This document shows, piece after piece, positions 1-9,621 of a DNA stretch of 36,876 nucleotides; position 1 is the first letter of the stretch, and each line of letters begins with the position of its first letter. The notes below the pieces were generated by a model. The model was not told the origin of the DNA. It searched no databases and saw nothing but the letters and a program-made list of their open reading frames with translations. Made by a program: the position numbers and the translations under genes. This DNA comes from JBDTRY01 sp039931435 (GTDB lineage Bacteria; Acidobacteriota; Thermoanaerobaculia; Gp7-AA8), in assembly GCA_039931435.1 (NCBI GenBank), contig JBDTRY010000017.1, positions 1 to 36,876 of the forward strand, given 5' to 3'.

Positions 1-46
1 CGCAATCCATCCCTTAAACGAATCAACCCGATTTCCGCACAACCTC

Positions 47-256
47 TCAGGATGATATTTCGTGCGTTGCAGCGGCCGCGGAATCACAGCACGATGCAGA
101 GGCGGGGCTCTCGGGCAGGTTGTCCTCCAGTACCACAAAGGCTTCCCACTCGTTGCCGTCCGGGTCCTGTACCCAGGTCTTGTTCTGGCGGGCGTAGCAG
201 CAGCTGGTCTGCATCTCGTCCCGTGTCAGCAGCCCGGCGCGCTGCCAGCGAAGACG
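47..256 (-). pseudogene. ArsI/CadI-type glyoxalase-fold dioxygenase, C-terminal remnant
   Basis: This is the last ~65 residues of an ArsI/CadI-like vicinal-oxygen-chelate protein. ArsI proteins cleave the C-As bond of organoarsenicals. The recognisable parts are a cysteine pair (TSCCYARQNKTW), the family signature DPDGNEWEAFVVLEDN and a Cys-containing tail (SASCCDS). The N-terminal half, including part of the metal site, is missing, and the reading frame runs straight into the antisense of an arsR fragment, so a deletion fused two convergent arsenic genes head to head. The frame stays open to 316, but residues beyond about 256 are the complement of the arsR piece and are not ArsI. Probably non-functional. 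Identification rests on motif recall. Confidence 0.72.
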
Positions 257-257
257 A

Positions 258-521
258 GTGGCCAGACTGGCCAGCCTGCGCCGCGTGGGACTGGTGGCGG
301 ACCGGCGCGAAGGCAAGTGGATTCACTACCGGCTCACGCCGCCATCCGATCCCGCCATCCGCTCCGCATTCGACGCCGCACTTCATGCCATGCAGTCCGA
401 TCCCGCCATGCGGAAGGACCGGAAGAAATTGCGAGCCTGCTGCTCACCGCGCGCCGCGGGGATTCTGCGCCGCGCCCCGAAGCCAGGGCTGGGTACAAAG
501 GGCCGCAACGCCGCTCCCTGA
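258..521 (+). pseudogene. ArsR-family arsenic regulator, C-terminal remnant
   Basis: The 87-residue frame matches the C-terminal two thirds of the intact ArsR encoded at 26368-26760. Shared elements are the end of the recognition helix (LASLRRVGLV), the beta wing (EGKWIHYRLTPP) and the tail with KLRACCSPR. The N-terminal dimer helix and the CVC metal-binding segment are gone, lost at the junction with the arsI fragment near 250. It is a relic of a second ars locus and is unlikely to bind DNA. A perfect palindrome lies just downstream at 526-547. Confidence 0.72.
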
Positions 522-525
522 AGTG

Positions 526-547
526 GCCGAACATTCCAATGTTCGGC
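526..547. other. Perfect inverted repeat, 10-bp arms
   Basis: Arms GCCGAACATT and AATGTTCGGC are separated by only CC. The site lies between the arsR remnant and the convergent end of the UbiA gene. A bidirectional terminator is possible, but there is no run of T after either arm and a 2-nt loop is tight, so a protein-binding palindrome is equally likely. The rest of 522-633 holds no gene that I can see. Confidence 0.4.
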
Positions 548-633
548 GCTCCTTTCGAGCAACCGGGAAGGTAAAAGAGATCCTTCGCTCGACGTTTCAG
601 GATGACACGCCGTTGTTGAAAAGAACGGCCGGG

Positions 634-1545
634 CTACGCGTGAACCTTGGCTACAAGCAGCGCTGCCGCCATGGCCAGACCTACTACTGCATACAGAGCG
701 CGGTACCGGGCGCGCAGCCCGCTGAGACTGCCGTACGAGAACCCCTCGCGCATCGTCTTCAGTGACCAGTGAATCTGGAGAGGGAAGAGAATCGCCAACG
801 CCGCCATCGGACGGGCAACGATTCCACGGAAGGCCAGCAACAACAGCAGGAGATGCGCAAGCCCAAAGAGAACGAGACTGGCCAGGAATGTGCGGCGCTG
901 CCCGAACATGACCGCGTTGGTCGTGATGCCGCTTTCGGCGTCGCCGCGATAATCGCGAATCTCCTGTGTGAGGTGTCCGGCCGTGAAAATCAGAGCGAAG
1001 AATGTTGCGATGGCCAGCCCGCGGCCGTCGAGAGCATTTCCCAGAGAATAGCCGAGAAGAAAGTGCAGGATTCCGCCGGCGAGATGGGCCACCGAACTGA
1101 GGAACGGCCGGCCTTTCCAGTTGAATGGCCGCACGGAGTAGAGCGTGCTCAGCGCGGCAATGGCCAGCGCCAGACCAGACGCGATTGCGCCGAGAACGCT
1201 GAAGAGAACGAGGCTGACTGCCAGAAGGACGACCGTCAGTCTGCCGATCCCTCTTCGTTCAACACCTCTGGCCGTGAAGGTTGCGGCTGCCTTATTGCGG
1301 TCGGCGAGATCGGCGCTGAGGCCCGACCAGTCATTGAGGGTGAAAACATGCGCCATCAGGAACACGTTCGCCACGAGCAGAATGCACAGAGGAGGGACGA
1401 CCTCCGCGTTGAACTGGCGAAGGGCGAAGGCGGCGCCCAGAAGCGGCGGCCCCTGCAGGACGACGATGTCCGGCAGGCGCAGGCAGGAGAGATAACGAAG
1501 TGCAGACGTTTTTACCGTGGAGAGATCAGTGACCGTGGAGTTCAT
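634..1545 (-). CDS. UbiA-family prenyltransferase
   Basis: A 303-residue integral membrane protein of the UbiA superfamily, which transfers a polyprenyl group from a diphosphate to an acceptor. The first Asp-rich motif is at residues 71-81 (NDWSGLSADLAD, with the usual N-D-x2-x-x3-D pattern). The second is at about 198-202 (DYRGD). Between and around them are about eight hydrophobic helices. The ATG lies inside the end of the upstream membrane glycosyltransferase gene (20-base overlap), so the two are co-transcribed and probably translationally coupled; the start has only a weak ribosome-binding site. The acceptor cannot be read from sequence. With glycan genes next door, a lipid-carrier or decaprenyl-phosphate-ribose-type role is as plausible as quinone synthesis. 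Confidence 0.85.
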   Translation of the reverse strand: MNSTVTDLSTVKTSALRYLSCLRLPDIVVLQGPPLLGAAFALRQFNAEVVPPLCILLVANVFLMAHVFTLNDWSGLSADLADRNKAAATFTARGVERRGIGRLTVVLLAVSLVLFSVLGAIASGLALAIAALSTLYSVRPFNWKGRPFLSSVAHLAGGILHFLLGYSLGNALDGRGLAIATFFALIFTAGHLTQEIRDYRGDAESGITTNAVMFGQRRTFLASLVLFGLAHLLLLLLAFRGIVARPMAALAILFPLQIHWSLKTMREGFSYGSLSGLRARYRALYAVVGLAMAAALLVAKVHA

Positions 1546-4270
1546 AGTTGTCGTAGAGCCTTAACCAGAGCGCGTAGCCGACGTCCTCCGACCAGTAGTA
1601 TCGGGAGACCGTCGCCGTGAGATCGTTGTGATAGAGGAGCGGCGGATTCGTTCTGACCAGAGCGAACTCGTCACTGCCGATTTTCTGCAGTACCGCGCGG
1701 ATGCGCTCAGCGTCAGGTGGCGAGCCCTCAGTCTTCACGGAGTCATCGAGCCAGCCCGCGACATCGAGCCAGATGTTCTGGCCGGGAACCTCCGTGCGCG
1801 TTCTTCGCCCTGGCAATTCCAGATCACAGCCGTCGCGGTGCAGATCGTTCAACCGAAGGATGGGCACGAGCGGTGCTTTCCTGTAATAGACCCAGATACG
1901 ATCGTCGTCGACAACAGGCCGGAGAGCCTCGCAGAGCGCACGTCCGGCCGCGGGCCGCACCTCCGAGAGGAGCATCAGCAGGTGCATCTGAATGGCGACG
2001 TCCGCCGGGTTCGGATCGTTACCCGGATCGAGGCATTCGTAGTCTTCAGGCCGTGCCAGCCAGGTGCGATACAGGCCATCCGCTCTGCGATAGCGAGTGA
2101 TGGTCGACAGTGCTGCCGTAAGCTGCCTGCGGTCGCCACCGGGTGCGATTCGCCAGACGAGCGCGGTGTTGTCGGTGTCCGGAGTGATGACGCATCCGAG
2201 CTTTCCGATGCCCGGACCGTCCGGCAGGCCGTGGTAGCGCACCAGTCCGCCGGGTTCGATCTGGCTGGTGAGATGGCGGCGCGCACGCTGCAGACTCGTT
2301 TCCACTCCGGCCTGGGGCGGCAGAGGATCGAGTACATCGATCATGAGAGCGGTGAGAAACGTATTCATCTCCGGATGCGGCCAATCGAAGCGCGTCCCGC
2401 TCGTGTAGGACGTGAGCCAGTATCCAGCGGCCTGCTGATGCTCTCGGATCCGTGTCGCAGCCACGTCGGCCATCGCCTCCATGGAGCGAGGCGTTCGTTC
2501 ATCTGAGGATTTCGCGGCGCCATTCCTCGCAGCCAGTGCGCTCCTCACCGTCAGGATCCTTTCGCCCAGATAGTGCCCCTCTCCATTTGGAGAGCCCCAG
2601 ACCAGGAAGGCCAGATGGTGATCGCCGAGGGGGAGGCGTGAGGTCTGCAGAGGAATGCGCCACCCGGAGGGAGCAGCTTCGTGCAACGCTGCACGGACGT
2701 CCGGACGATCGGTGAAGGTGTTCGTGGCAGAGCCGTCGCGCCCGTCGATACTGACCGCGACCTGCCAGGGCGTTTTACTGGCAGCGAGGGCCCAGCCCGT
2801 GGCCACGCTATCGTCGCCGGCCGTGATGACATCGGTCAGCCGGCCTTCGACTGCAACCGCGTCGAATGTGCCCTGCATTCTGATCCCCAGCTCCGGCGCC
2901 GCAAGGCCCTCACTGATGCTGGTGACGAACGGTGCGTTTCGCCAGCGCCAGGCTGCGTCCATCTGGTGGGGACCGCTGCTGACGGCGTAAATCGGCATGT
3001 CAATCCAACCGGAGTAGAAGAACGCGCCGATCGCTTCGATTCCGATTGCCACTCCCACCGCAAGGAGGAAGCACACCCGTCCGGCACCGCGCAGTGCAGC
3101 AACGACCGGAACGAGAATCCACAGAAGGAAGGGGAGAAGGTCCGTCATGTAGCGCGGCCCCCAGGAGAGCCCGCCCCGCCAGTCGGTCTTGGCGTAGAGG
3201 AAAAGCTGGATGAGCACAGCGGCGATCATGAACAGGGTCAGCCTGCGCTCTTCGCGGCCTTGCGGCAGTTGCCGGAACGCCAGCAGCATGACGATAAGAA
3301 AAGGCGAGAAGACGAAGAGTCCGTGGGCCGGGCTGAACAGCAATCCGCCGATTCCGGGTAACAACGAGTGGCTGAAGAACGTGGCGTGGCCAATCACGCC
3401 GTACCCGCCCGCGATGTTTCCGGCGAATCGCAGATTGTAGAGCAGCACCACGAACATCGGCAGGGCCGTTGCCATGACGAGCAGGAACGCGCGCCGCAGC
3501 CCACCAGCCCAGAAGAGTGCGTACGTGCCGATGGCCCCGGCGAGGATGATGTCCGGAGGACGGTTGCAGGCGATGAGTCCGCAAACCAAGCCGGCCGCGA
3601 GTGTGCGCGCCGTAGTACACGGTCCGGTGATGAGCAGCAGACCGACGATGACCAGGACCTCCGCCATCCCGTGCTGCCACAGAGCCTGGCTGCTGATGAC
3701 CCAGGTGGTGGTACCGAAAGCATAAGCGATGGTGAGCAGCAGAGCAGTCCGCGCCGTCGTACGCCGCCGCAGCAGCAGGTAGAGGAGCGATACGGAGAGC
3801 GCCGCCAGGAACGAGGCGCTGAGTTTCTCCATCACTCTGGCGACACGGTCAACCTGTTCAATGGTTCCTCCGCCGCGCATCTGCAGCCATGCCACCGCCG
3901 GAATGTAAAGAGGTGTAATGAGTAGTGGCAGTGTGACGGGGTACAGCGAGATGAGGCTTCCGTCGAACCGGGGCAGAATCCAGAAAGCGGTATCGCCCCG
4001 TCCCTGGGCGGCGACCTCCTCGATCGAATTCATCAGGATGCTGTGGTGCTGGAGGATGGCGAAGGGAAGATAACGCGCCGGATATGTGTCGCCTGCACTG
4101 ATCGCCCGCCGATTGACGTTGTAGACCATCAGGCAGCAAAACCCGATGAGCAGACTGGTTCTCAGTCGGCTGCGGGGGCGAACGTGGGCATCGGGTGGAG
4201 GTGTGAACGAAGAGGGCCCGGCGGGGGAGTGGGTCATGGAGACGTTGACGTCGCTGTGAATTTTCTGCAT
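1526..4270 (-). CDS. Multi-span membrane glycosyltransferase-like protein with C-terminal helical (cyclase-like) domain
   Basis: About 914 residues from the ATG at 4270; other in-frame starts are at 4285, 4237 and 4462. GGAGG directly abuts the 4270 ATG, so the exact start is uncertain. The N-terminal ~430 residues hold ten or more hydrophobic segments with the general look of GT-C glycosyltransferases (an early loop with acidic residues, then repeated helices). A soluble beta-rich segment follows (about residues 430-570, with phrases like VAVSIDGRDGS and PLGDHHLAFLVWG), of the kind often attached to surface-glycan enzymes. The last ~290 residues are soluble and helix-rich with Trp/Tyr motifs (AGYWLTSY, DNTALVWRI, YYWSEDVGYALWLRLYD), resembling an alpha/alpha-toroid of the squalene-cyclase or prenyltransferase type. 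It overlaps the UbiA gene. Function inferred: lipid-linked glycan or polyisoprenoid chemistry at the membrane. Confidence 0.7.
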   Translation of the reverse strand: MQKIHSDVNVSMTHSPAGPSSFTPPPDAHVRPRSRLRTSLLIGFCCLMVYNVNRRAISAGDTYPARYLPFAILQHHSILMNSIEEVAAQGRGDTAFWILPRFDGSLISLYPVTLPLLITPLYIPAVAWLQMRGGGTIEQVDRVARVMEKLSASFLAALSVSLLYLLLRRRTTARTALLLTIAYAFGTTTWVISSQALWQHGMAEVLVIVGLLLITGPCTTARTLAAGLVCGLIACNRPPDIILAGAIGTYALFWAGGLRRAFLLVMATALPMFVVLLYNLRFAGNIAGGYGVIGHATFFSHSLLPGIGGLLFSPAHGLFVFSPFLIVMLLAFRQLPQGREERRLTLFMIAAVLIQLFLYAKTDWRGGLSWGPRYMTDLLPFLLWILVPVVAALRGAGRVCFLLAVGVAIGIEAIGAFFYSGWIDMPIYAVSSGPHQMDAAWRWRNAPFVTSISEGLAAPELGIRMQGTFDAVAVEGRLTDVITAGDDSVATGWALAASKTPWQVAVSIDGRDGSATNTFTDRPDVRAALHEAAPSGWRIPLQTSRLPLGDHHLAFLVWGSPNGEGHYLGERILTVRSALAARNGAAKSSDERTPRSMEAMADVAATRIREHQQAAGYWLTSYTSGTRFDWPHPEMNTFLTALMIDVLDPLPPQAGVETSLQRARRHLTSQIEPGGLVRYHGLPDGPGIGKLGCVITPDTDNTALVWRIAPGGDRRQLTAALSTITRYRRADGLYRTWLARPEDYECLDPGNDPNPADVAIQMHLLMLLSEVRPAAGRALCEALRPVVDDDRIWVYYRKAPLVPILRLNDLHRDGCDLELPGRRTRTEVPGQNIWLDVAGWLDDSVKTEGSPPDAERIRAVLQKIGSDEFALVRTNPPLLYHNDLTATVSRYYWSEDVGYALWLRLYDNYELHGH

Positions 4271-4543
4271 CCTCCGGCGCCGCATTGTAACGGAACGGTT
4301 TCCACTCATCAGTTGCCGGGCCAGGCACGCGGTCCGATGCGCGTGTTGGCCAGCCCTCACTCGCTGGAGTATCGTAACGGCGATGACGGATGACGAGGTG
4401 CGTGCGCGGATCGCCGCCGTTCCAACTGGTACCACTCGATCGAATTTACGTCCCGGCATCATCCACCTATCGCCTCAGGGCCAAAGGCGTCCGTTCATGA
4501 CCCGAAGTTTGCAGGGGCTCAGCCTCGGAACCCGACCGTACCA

Positions 4544-7500
4544 ATGAACCGTCCCCCTGGACTGATCGTGACCGGCATGCACCGGTCGGGCACCTCGTTC
4601 GTCGCATCGCTTCTCGAGTCCTGGAACATTCGAATGGGCGAGCGACTGTTGCCAGCCGACCGGGGAAATCCCGCCGGATATTTCGAAGACCTCGACTTTC
4701 TCGACCTCAACCGTCGGCTTCTCCACGCTTGTACTCCCCCGGAAGACGGCCATCGCGACTGGGGATGGACTGAGAGCGAGAGCTTCGATGCCGGGCAGTT
4801 GCCGGCGTATCGCCAGGAGGCGGCGGAACTCGTCGCTGCCCGCGAACGCGCCGCTGTGCCCTGGGGTTGGAAGGATCCGCGCACGTCGATGCTCCTCGAT
4901 TTCTGGGACGATGTGCTCGGAGAGGAAGCACGTTTCCTTCTTCTCTACCGCCATCCCTGGGACGTCGCCGATTCGATGCTGCGCACGGGCGCGGACGTCT
5001 GGCTCATGCATCCCGACTACCCGGCACGCATCTGGACGCAGTACAACCGGCGCATCCTCGACTTTCACCGGCGGCACCGCGACCGGACTCTCCTCGTCAG
5101 CACCAACCGTCTGCTGCGCGAGCCCGAATCCTTCGTCACCACGCTGCGCCGGAACTTTGGCGTCGAGGCCAGCGTGGACGCCTTCGCCAGACTTCGCGCG
5201 GAAGGCGCGTTCGTCTCAACGCCTGACGACGATCCTCTGCCGCGCCTCTGGCGCTACACGAACCCGAAGGCGATGGATCTCCTGGCCGAGCTCGACGATG
5301 CCGCGGACCTCGGTAACGATCGCCTCTGGGAAACGGCCTCGCGTGAACAAGCGCCGCAGACTGATGAGCGGCCGCGACTCTCCGTGATCGTTCCCTGCCA
5401 CAACGATGGACAGTATCTGATCGACGCCGTTGCCAGCGTAAAGCGGCACGCGCCCGCGGCGGAGCTGATCGTCGTTGACGACGGCTCGACACAGCCTCGC
5501 ACACGCGAGGTGCTCGCCGCGCTTCGCGAAGCGGGTGTGCGCGTCATCGAACAGCCGCATTCCGGTCTCTCCGCGGCGCGCAACCGTGGGTTCGCTGCGG
5601 CAGCCGGCGCGTACCTGCTGCCGCTCGATGCCGACAACCGTCTGCTCTCGGGCTTCCCCGCGGAGGCCGTGGCACTGCTCGATGCCCAACCCGCAGTGGG
5701 GGTGATCTACGGCGACCGGCGCGAGTTTGGCGCGCGAACCGGCGATGTCGCCGTCCCGGAGTTCGATCTGCCGCGGATGCTATGGAGCAATTACATCGAC
5801 GCCTGCGCCGTTGTGCGCCGAACGGTCTGGAGCGACGCCGGCGGGTACGACGCTGCATTGTCCGCCTGGGAGGATTGGGACTTCTGGCTCAGCGCGGCGG
5901 AACGCGAGTGGCAATTCGTTCATATTCCGCGGGCCACCTTCGAGTACCGCGTCCGTCCCGATTCAATGCTCCAGGAATTCCTGCGCCGGAGCGACTATCC
6001 GGTCACGCTGCGTCGCATCTACGAGAAGCATGGCCATCTCCTCTCCCGATACGCGAACGAGATCCTCGACGCCGCGCACGGCGAGCGGCGCCAACTCCTT
6101 CACGATGTGCAGTCGTTGGGTGCCTCGCGCGACACAATTCAACTGGAAATCGACCGGCTGGCCCGAGGAACGCAGGAACACATCGCGGCGCTTGAGGAGA
6201 TCGTGGCTGCAGGGCATGAGGAGATTGCTTCCGTGAAAGCGGTGCTGGCCGCACGCGACGAGGAGCTGGGGTCGGTCAAGTTTGTGCTTCAGGCTCGCGA
6301 GGAGGAAGTGGAAAGGCTCCGGCCTGCGCAACCCCACGCATCGCCCGCCGCAGTAGCATCCGACCAGGCTGTGCTCACGGATGCCACGCGTGTGTTCACC
6401 ATCGTGGCCCGCAACTACCTCGCCTATGCGCGCGTGCTCGCTGCCAGTCTGGCGCGTCACAATCCGCAGACTCGTCTGCACGTGGTCATTCTCGACGACC
6501 CGGAGCACAGCATCGCGCCGGAACCAACCTTCGAGATCATTCACGCCGGCAATCTTCCATTCGATCCGCCGTCCGATTTCTACACGATGGCGGCGACCTA
6601 CGACGTTACCGAGATGGCCACTGCTGTGAAGCCATGGGCCTTCGAATATCTCTTCGCCCGCGGCGCATCGGTGGCCATCTATCTCGATCCGGACATCGAA
6701 GTCTTTGACTCCCTCGGGCCTCTTGAGCCGATGACGCGGGAAGCGGGGATGCTCCTCACGCCTCACATTACCGAGCCGCTGCCGCGGGACGGCAAGCGGC
6801 CGGACGAACGCGATCTGCTCCTGGCCGGCATGTACAACCTCGGGTTTCTGGCCCTGGCCACCGGCACGGCGAAGAGCTTTCTTCCCTGGTGGCGAGAGCG
6901 GGTGCGGCGCGATTGTCTCAATGATCCGGCGCAGGGACTGTTCGTCGACCAGCGCTGGATCGATTTCACGCCGGCACTCTTCGAGCCCGGGATCCTCAAA
7001 GACCCTGGATATAACGTTGCCTACTGGAATCTGCCCCACCGCTTTCTGGAGCGCGACGGCGATCGAATCCTTGTCAACGGACGACCGCTCCGCTTCCTTC
7101 ATTTCAGTGGTTTTTCTCCTCGCGCACCGTATCTGCTTTCAAAGCATCAGCACGCATCGCCGCGCGTTCGTCTCACAGACCGGCCCCTCCTCGCTGATCT
7201 CTGCCAGCGCTACGCCGAGGCGCTCGACGAGGCGGGATTTGCGGAGTGCTCTTCGGCGCCGTACGGCTTCGCCACGACGGCTGCGGGACTTCCTCTCGAC
7301 GCGCGGACGCACCGGGTGTTGCGCCGTACCTATCTTCAGGACGAAGCAGGCGGAAACGTCTCGTCGTTTGCGAACCCGTTTTCGGAGGTTGGAGCAGAGG
7401 ATGTCGTGCAGCGCCTGAATCGGCCTTCGCCTCTCGCTCCGGGAGTTTCCGAATGGCTCGCTGAAATTTGGAGCGAGCGCGAGGATCTGCGTAGTGCCTT

Positions 7501-9271
7501 TCCGCGTATCCAGACCGCTGACGCCGGGCCATTTCTGGATTGGGTGAGGGAGCAGGGCGTTCGCGAGTACGAAATCCATCCGCAACTGGTCCCCCCTCCG
7601 CCTCCGCCGGCGCTTGTGGGGCGAAGCGATGAGGGACTGACTCCGGGGGTCAACGTCTACGGGTACGCCTTCGCCGAGAGCGGTACCGGACAGATCGTCC
7701 GATCCGTGGTCGCAGCGCTGGCCGCGGAAGGGATTCCATATGCGGTGGTGCCCTTCACCGAAACGATCAACCGCCAAAACCATCGCTTCGATGACGTCGG
7801 TGTGGCGAATCCCTCATTCGATACGAACCTCATCTGCGTCAATGCCGACCAGGTACCGACCTTCTTCGAGAGCATGGGAGTTCAACTGGTACCCGGCGCG
7901 CGGACCATCGGCTTGTGGGCCTGGGAAGTTGAAAAACTTCCTGCTGCCATGGCTGGCAGCGAGCAGTACCTCGATGAGGTGTGGGGCATCAGCGACTTCA
8001 CGGCAAGAGCGCTGTCGCGAAGCGTCAGCAAGCCCGTGCGCGCGTTCCCATTGCCAGTGGTCGTCCCGCCGGTAGAGCGGCGCACGCGGGGCGAACTACG
8101 AATGCCGGAGGGTTTCCTGTTTCTCTTCTGCTTCGACTACGAAAGCGTGTTCCGCAGAAAAAATCCGATGGCCGTGGTCGAGGCATTCCTGCACGCCTTT
8201 GGCAATCGGACCGATGTTGCGCTCTACATCAAGACCACGAACGCGGACCGCCATCCTGCGGAAGAGCATGAATTGCTCACCGCTGCCGCCGGCCGCACTA
8301 ACATTGTCATCCGTGATGCCTATGTCACCAGCGACGAATACTTTTCGATGGTGGCCAGCGCGGACTGCTACGTTTCTCTGCATCGCTCGGAGGGTTTCGG
8401 TCTGACGATTGCCGAGGCAATGGCTCTGGGCAAGCCGGTGATCAGTACCGCCTGGTCGTCGACGATCGAGTTCGCCAACGAGTCGAACAGCTTTCCGGTC
8501 CGAGCCACGCTCACCGAGGTGGGGGAGGGCGCACGGCCGTATCCGTCACGCGCGCGCTGGGCGGAGCCCGATATCGCAATCGCCTCCGCGCAGATGGCGC
8601 GTGTTTTTGCTGACCGCCGCGGGGCGGCAGCCGTCGGAGTCAGGGCGCGCGCCGACATCGAGATCTTTCACAGCCCCTCCGCGCGTGGACCGCTGCTTCG
8701 CCGGCTGTTGGAGGAGAGTAGACGAGCGAAGGTTGCGGAGATCGATGTCGAGGAGAAGCCTGCGCCTGAGCCATCGTCGCCGCAGCCCTCATCGTTGCAG
8801 ATTTCATGGCCAGAGCCTCCACCGGAGAAGGACGTCCTGAACTTCGAAGCGCAGGCTACGGCAGCGCAGTCGCTCCTGGCTTCACCGCGAGCGAACCTGG
8901 TTTCGCCCATGTTGCGTCTGGTGCAGCCCCTGCGGCGCCTTGTGCTCCGTTGCATGCGCGTCTACTGGGTTCAGCAACTGGCCATCGATCGCGCCATTCT
9001 TGGAGCCATGCGCACACTGCGCCTCGAATCGCGTCACGAGGCCGCTTCGAATGCCGCCCTGATCAAGCAGCAGAACGCCGCGCAGGAGATGCTCGTCGCG
9101 GAGACGACCCGCATGCGCGAGCAGTTGGCCGAGCTGGCCACCGACATGGGTGTGCTGCACCAGCGTGTGGACGCGATGACACCCACCGCATCGCAGCCCA
9201 ATCGAGCAAAGGCCCGTCCGGATGGCGATCGAGTGGTTCCCCACGAAGCGGGGCGTGCGGCGGAAAATTGA
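4544..9271 (+). CDS. Four-module sulfotransferase / glycosyltransferase fusion
   Basis: A 1575-residue cytosolic protein. Residues 5-230 form a sulfotransferase-like P-loop domain (TGMHRSGTS at 10-18, the PAPS 5'-phosphosulfate loop; WKDPR near 109-113; YRHP near 135). Residues 278-475 are a GT2 fold (LSVIVPCHNDGQY; VVDDGS at 310-315; LDADN at 361-365; WEDWDFWL). A coiled coil follows at about 515-595. Residues 615-900 are a second GT-A-like domain (VFTIVARNYLAYARVLAASL; IYLDPDIEVF with DxD near 715), resembling family 8-type enzymes. Residues 1030-1390 are a GT4/GT-B domain (SEGFGLTIAEAMALGKPVIS with the E-x7-E motif). The C-terminus has another coiled coil at about 1500-1550. The protein probably builds and sulfates a surface polysaccharide. 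It is divergent from the membrane glycosyltransferase/UbiA operon. Confidence 0.88.
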   Translation: MNRPPGLIVTGMHRSGTSFVASLLESWNIRMGERLLPADRGNPAGYFEDLDFLDLNRRLLHACTPPEDGHRDWGWTESESFDAGQLPAYRQEAAELVAARERAAVPWGWKDPRTSMLLDFWDDVLGEEARFLLLYRHPWDVADSMLRTGADVWLMHPDYPARIWTQYNRRILDFHRRHRDRTLLVSTNRLLREPESFVTTLRRNFGVEASVDAFARLRAEGAFVSTPDDDPLPRLWRYTNPKAMDLLAELDDAADLGNDRLWETASREQAPQTDERPRLSVIVPCHNDGQYLIDAVASVKRHAPAAELIVVDDGSTQPRTREVLAALREAGVRVIEQPHSGLSAARNRGFAAAAGAYLLPLDADNRLLSGFPAEAVALLDAQPAVGVIYGDRREFGARTGDVAVPEFDLPRMLWSNYIDACAVVRRTVWSDAGGYDAALSAWEDWDFWLSAAEREWQFVHIPRATFEYRVRPDSMLQEFLRRSDYPVTLRRIYEKHGHLLSRYANEILDAAHGERRQLLHDVQSLGASRDTIQLEIDRLARGTQEHIAALEEIVAAGHEEIASVKAVLAARDEELGSVKFVLQAREEEVERLRPAQPHASPAAVASDQAVLTDATRVFTIVARNYLAYARVLAASLARHNPQTRLHVVILDDPEHSIAPEPTFEIIHAGNLPFDPPSDFYTMAATYDVTEMATAVKPWAFEYLFARGASVAIYLDPDIEVFDSLGPLEPMTREAGMLLTPHITEPLPRDGKRPDERDLLLAGMYNLGFLALATGTAKSFLPWWRERVRRDCLNDPAQGLFVDQRWIDFTPALFEPGILKDPGYNVAYWNLPHRFLERDGDRILVNGRPLRFLHFSGFSPRAPYLLSKHQHASPRVRLTDRPLLADLCQRYAEALDEAGFAECSSAPYGFATTAAGLPLDARTHRVLRRTYLQDEAGGNVSSFANPFSEVGAEDVVQRLNRPSPLAPGVSEWLAEIWSEREDLRSAFPRIQTADAGPFLDWVREQGVREYEIHPQLVPPPPPPALVGRSDEGLTPGVNVYGYAFAESGTGQIVRSVVAALAAEGIPYAVVPFTETINRQNHRFDDVGVANPSFDTNLICVNADQVPTFFESMGVQLVPGARTIGLWAWEVEKLPAAMAGSEQYLDEVWGISDFTARALSRSVSKPVRAFPLPVVVPPVERRTRGELRMPEGFLFLFCFDYESVFRRKNPMAVVEAFLHAFGNRTDVALYIKTTNADRHPAEEHELLTAAAGRTNIVIRDAYVTSDEYFSMVASADCYVSLHRSEGFGLTIAEAMALGKPVISTAWSSTIEFANESNSFPVRATLTEVGEGARPYPSRARWAEPDIAIASAQMARVFADRRGAAAVGVRARADIEIFHSPSARGPLLRRLLEESRRAKVAEIDVEEKPAPEPSSPQPSSLQISWPEPPPEKDVLNFEAQATAAQSLLASPRANLVSPMLRLVQPLRRLVLRCMRVYWVQQLAIDRAILGAMRTLRLESRHEAASNAALIKQQNAAQEMLVAETTRMREQLAELATDMGVLHQRVDAMTPTASQPNRAKARPDGDRVVPHEAGRAAEN

Positions 9272-9374
9272 GGCTCGTGATTTTCCTGGCGAGAATGACG
9301 TGCGACTTTCGAATGAAGAATCCAGAATGACGAATGCGGGGCTTTCGCGCCAAACCGTTTCAACGAAAAAACGC

Positions 9375-9479
9375 GTCATGCCAAGCGGTTAGCGAGGGAT
9401 TCCCGAGGGGTGGGTGGCAAGCACCCCAGGGATCGTGCCCCCCGTCCACTGGGGTCCCTCGCTTTTCGCTCGGGATGAC
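9375..9479 (-). repeat. Dispersed ~104-bp palindromic repeat, copy 1
   Basis: The reverse complement reads GTCATCCCGAGCG...CGAGGGA...CCCAGTGG...GGCACGATCC...GCTTGCCACCC and aligns nearly end to end with 11161-11264 on the plus strand. The outer arms are themselves imperfect inverted repeats. The repeat is non-coding. Together with the repeat at 9523-9621 it fills most of the 459-base gap between the glycosyltransferase and arsR-like genes. Confidence 0.7.
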
Positions 9480-9522
9480 CCGGGGCTCAATGTGCAGCGC
9501 ATGGCACGCCTCACCAAACATG

Positions 9523-9621
9523 TCATTCCGAAGCCGAAGGCGAGGGCTCCGGTGAAACTCGCGATACCGTTTCAATCAGCCAAAGATCCCTCCTCGCTTC
9601 GCTCCGTTCGGGATGACAGAT
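9523..9621. repeat. Dispersed palindromic repeat, second family, copy 1
   Basis: The left end (TCATTCCGAAGC...CTCCGGTGA) and right end (TCCCTCCTCGC...CGTTCGGGATGAC) match the element at 18649-18745 in order and spacing. It is non-coding and probably a REP-like or structured mobile repeat. It ends about 75 bases before the promoter of the ArsR-type gene. Confidence 0.6.

Noticed and set aside
5963..7102. 379-residue minus-strand frame inside the glycosyltransferase gene
   Set aside because: Fully antisense to a gene with clear domains; its sequence has no recognisable motifs and is a shadow of G+C-rich codon bias.
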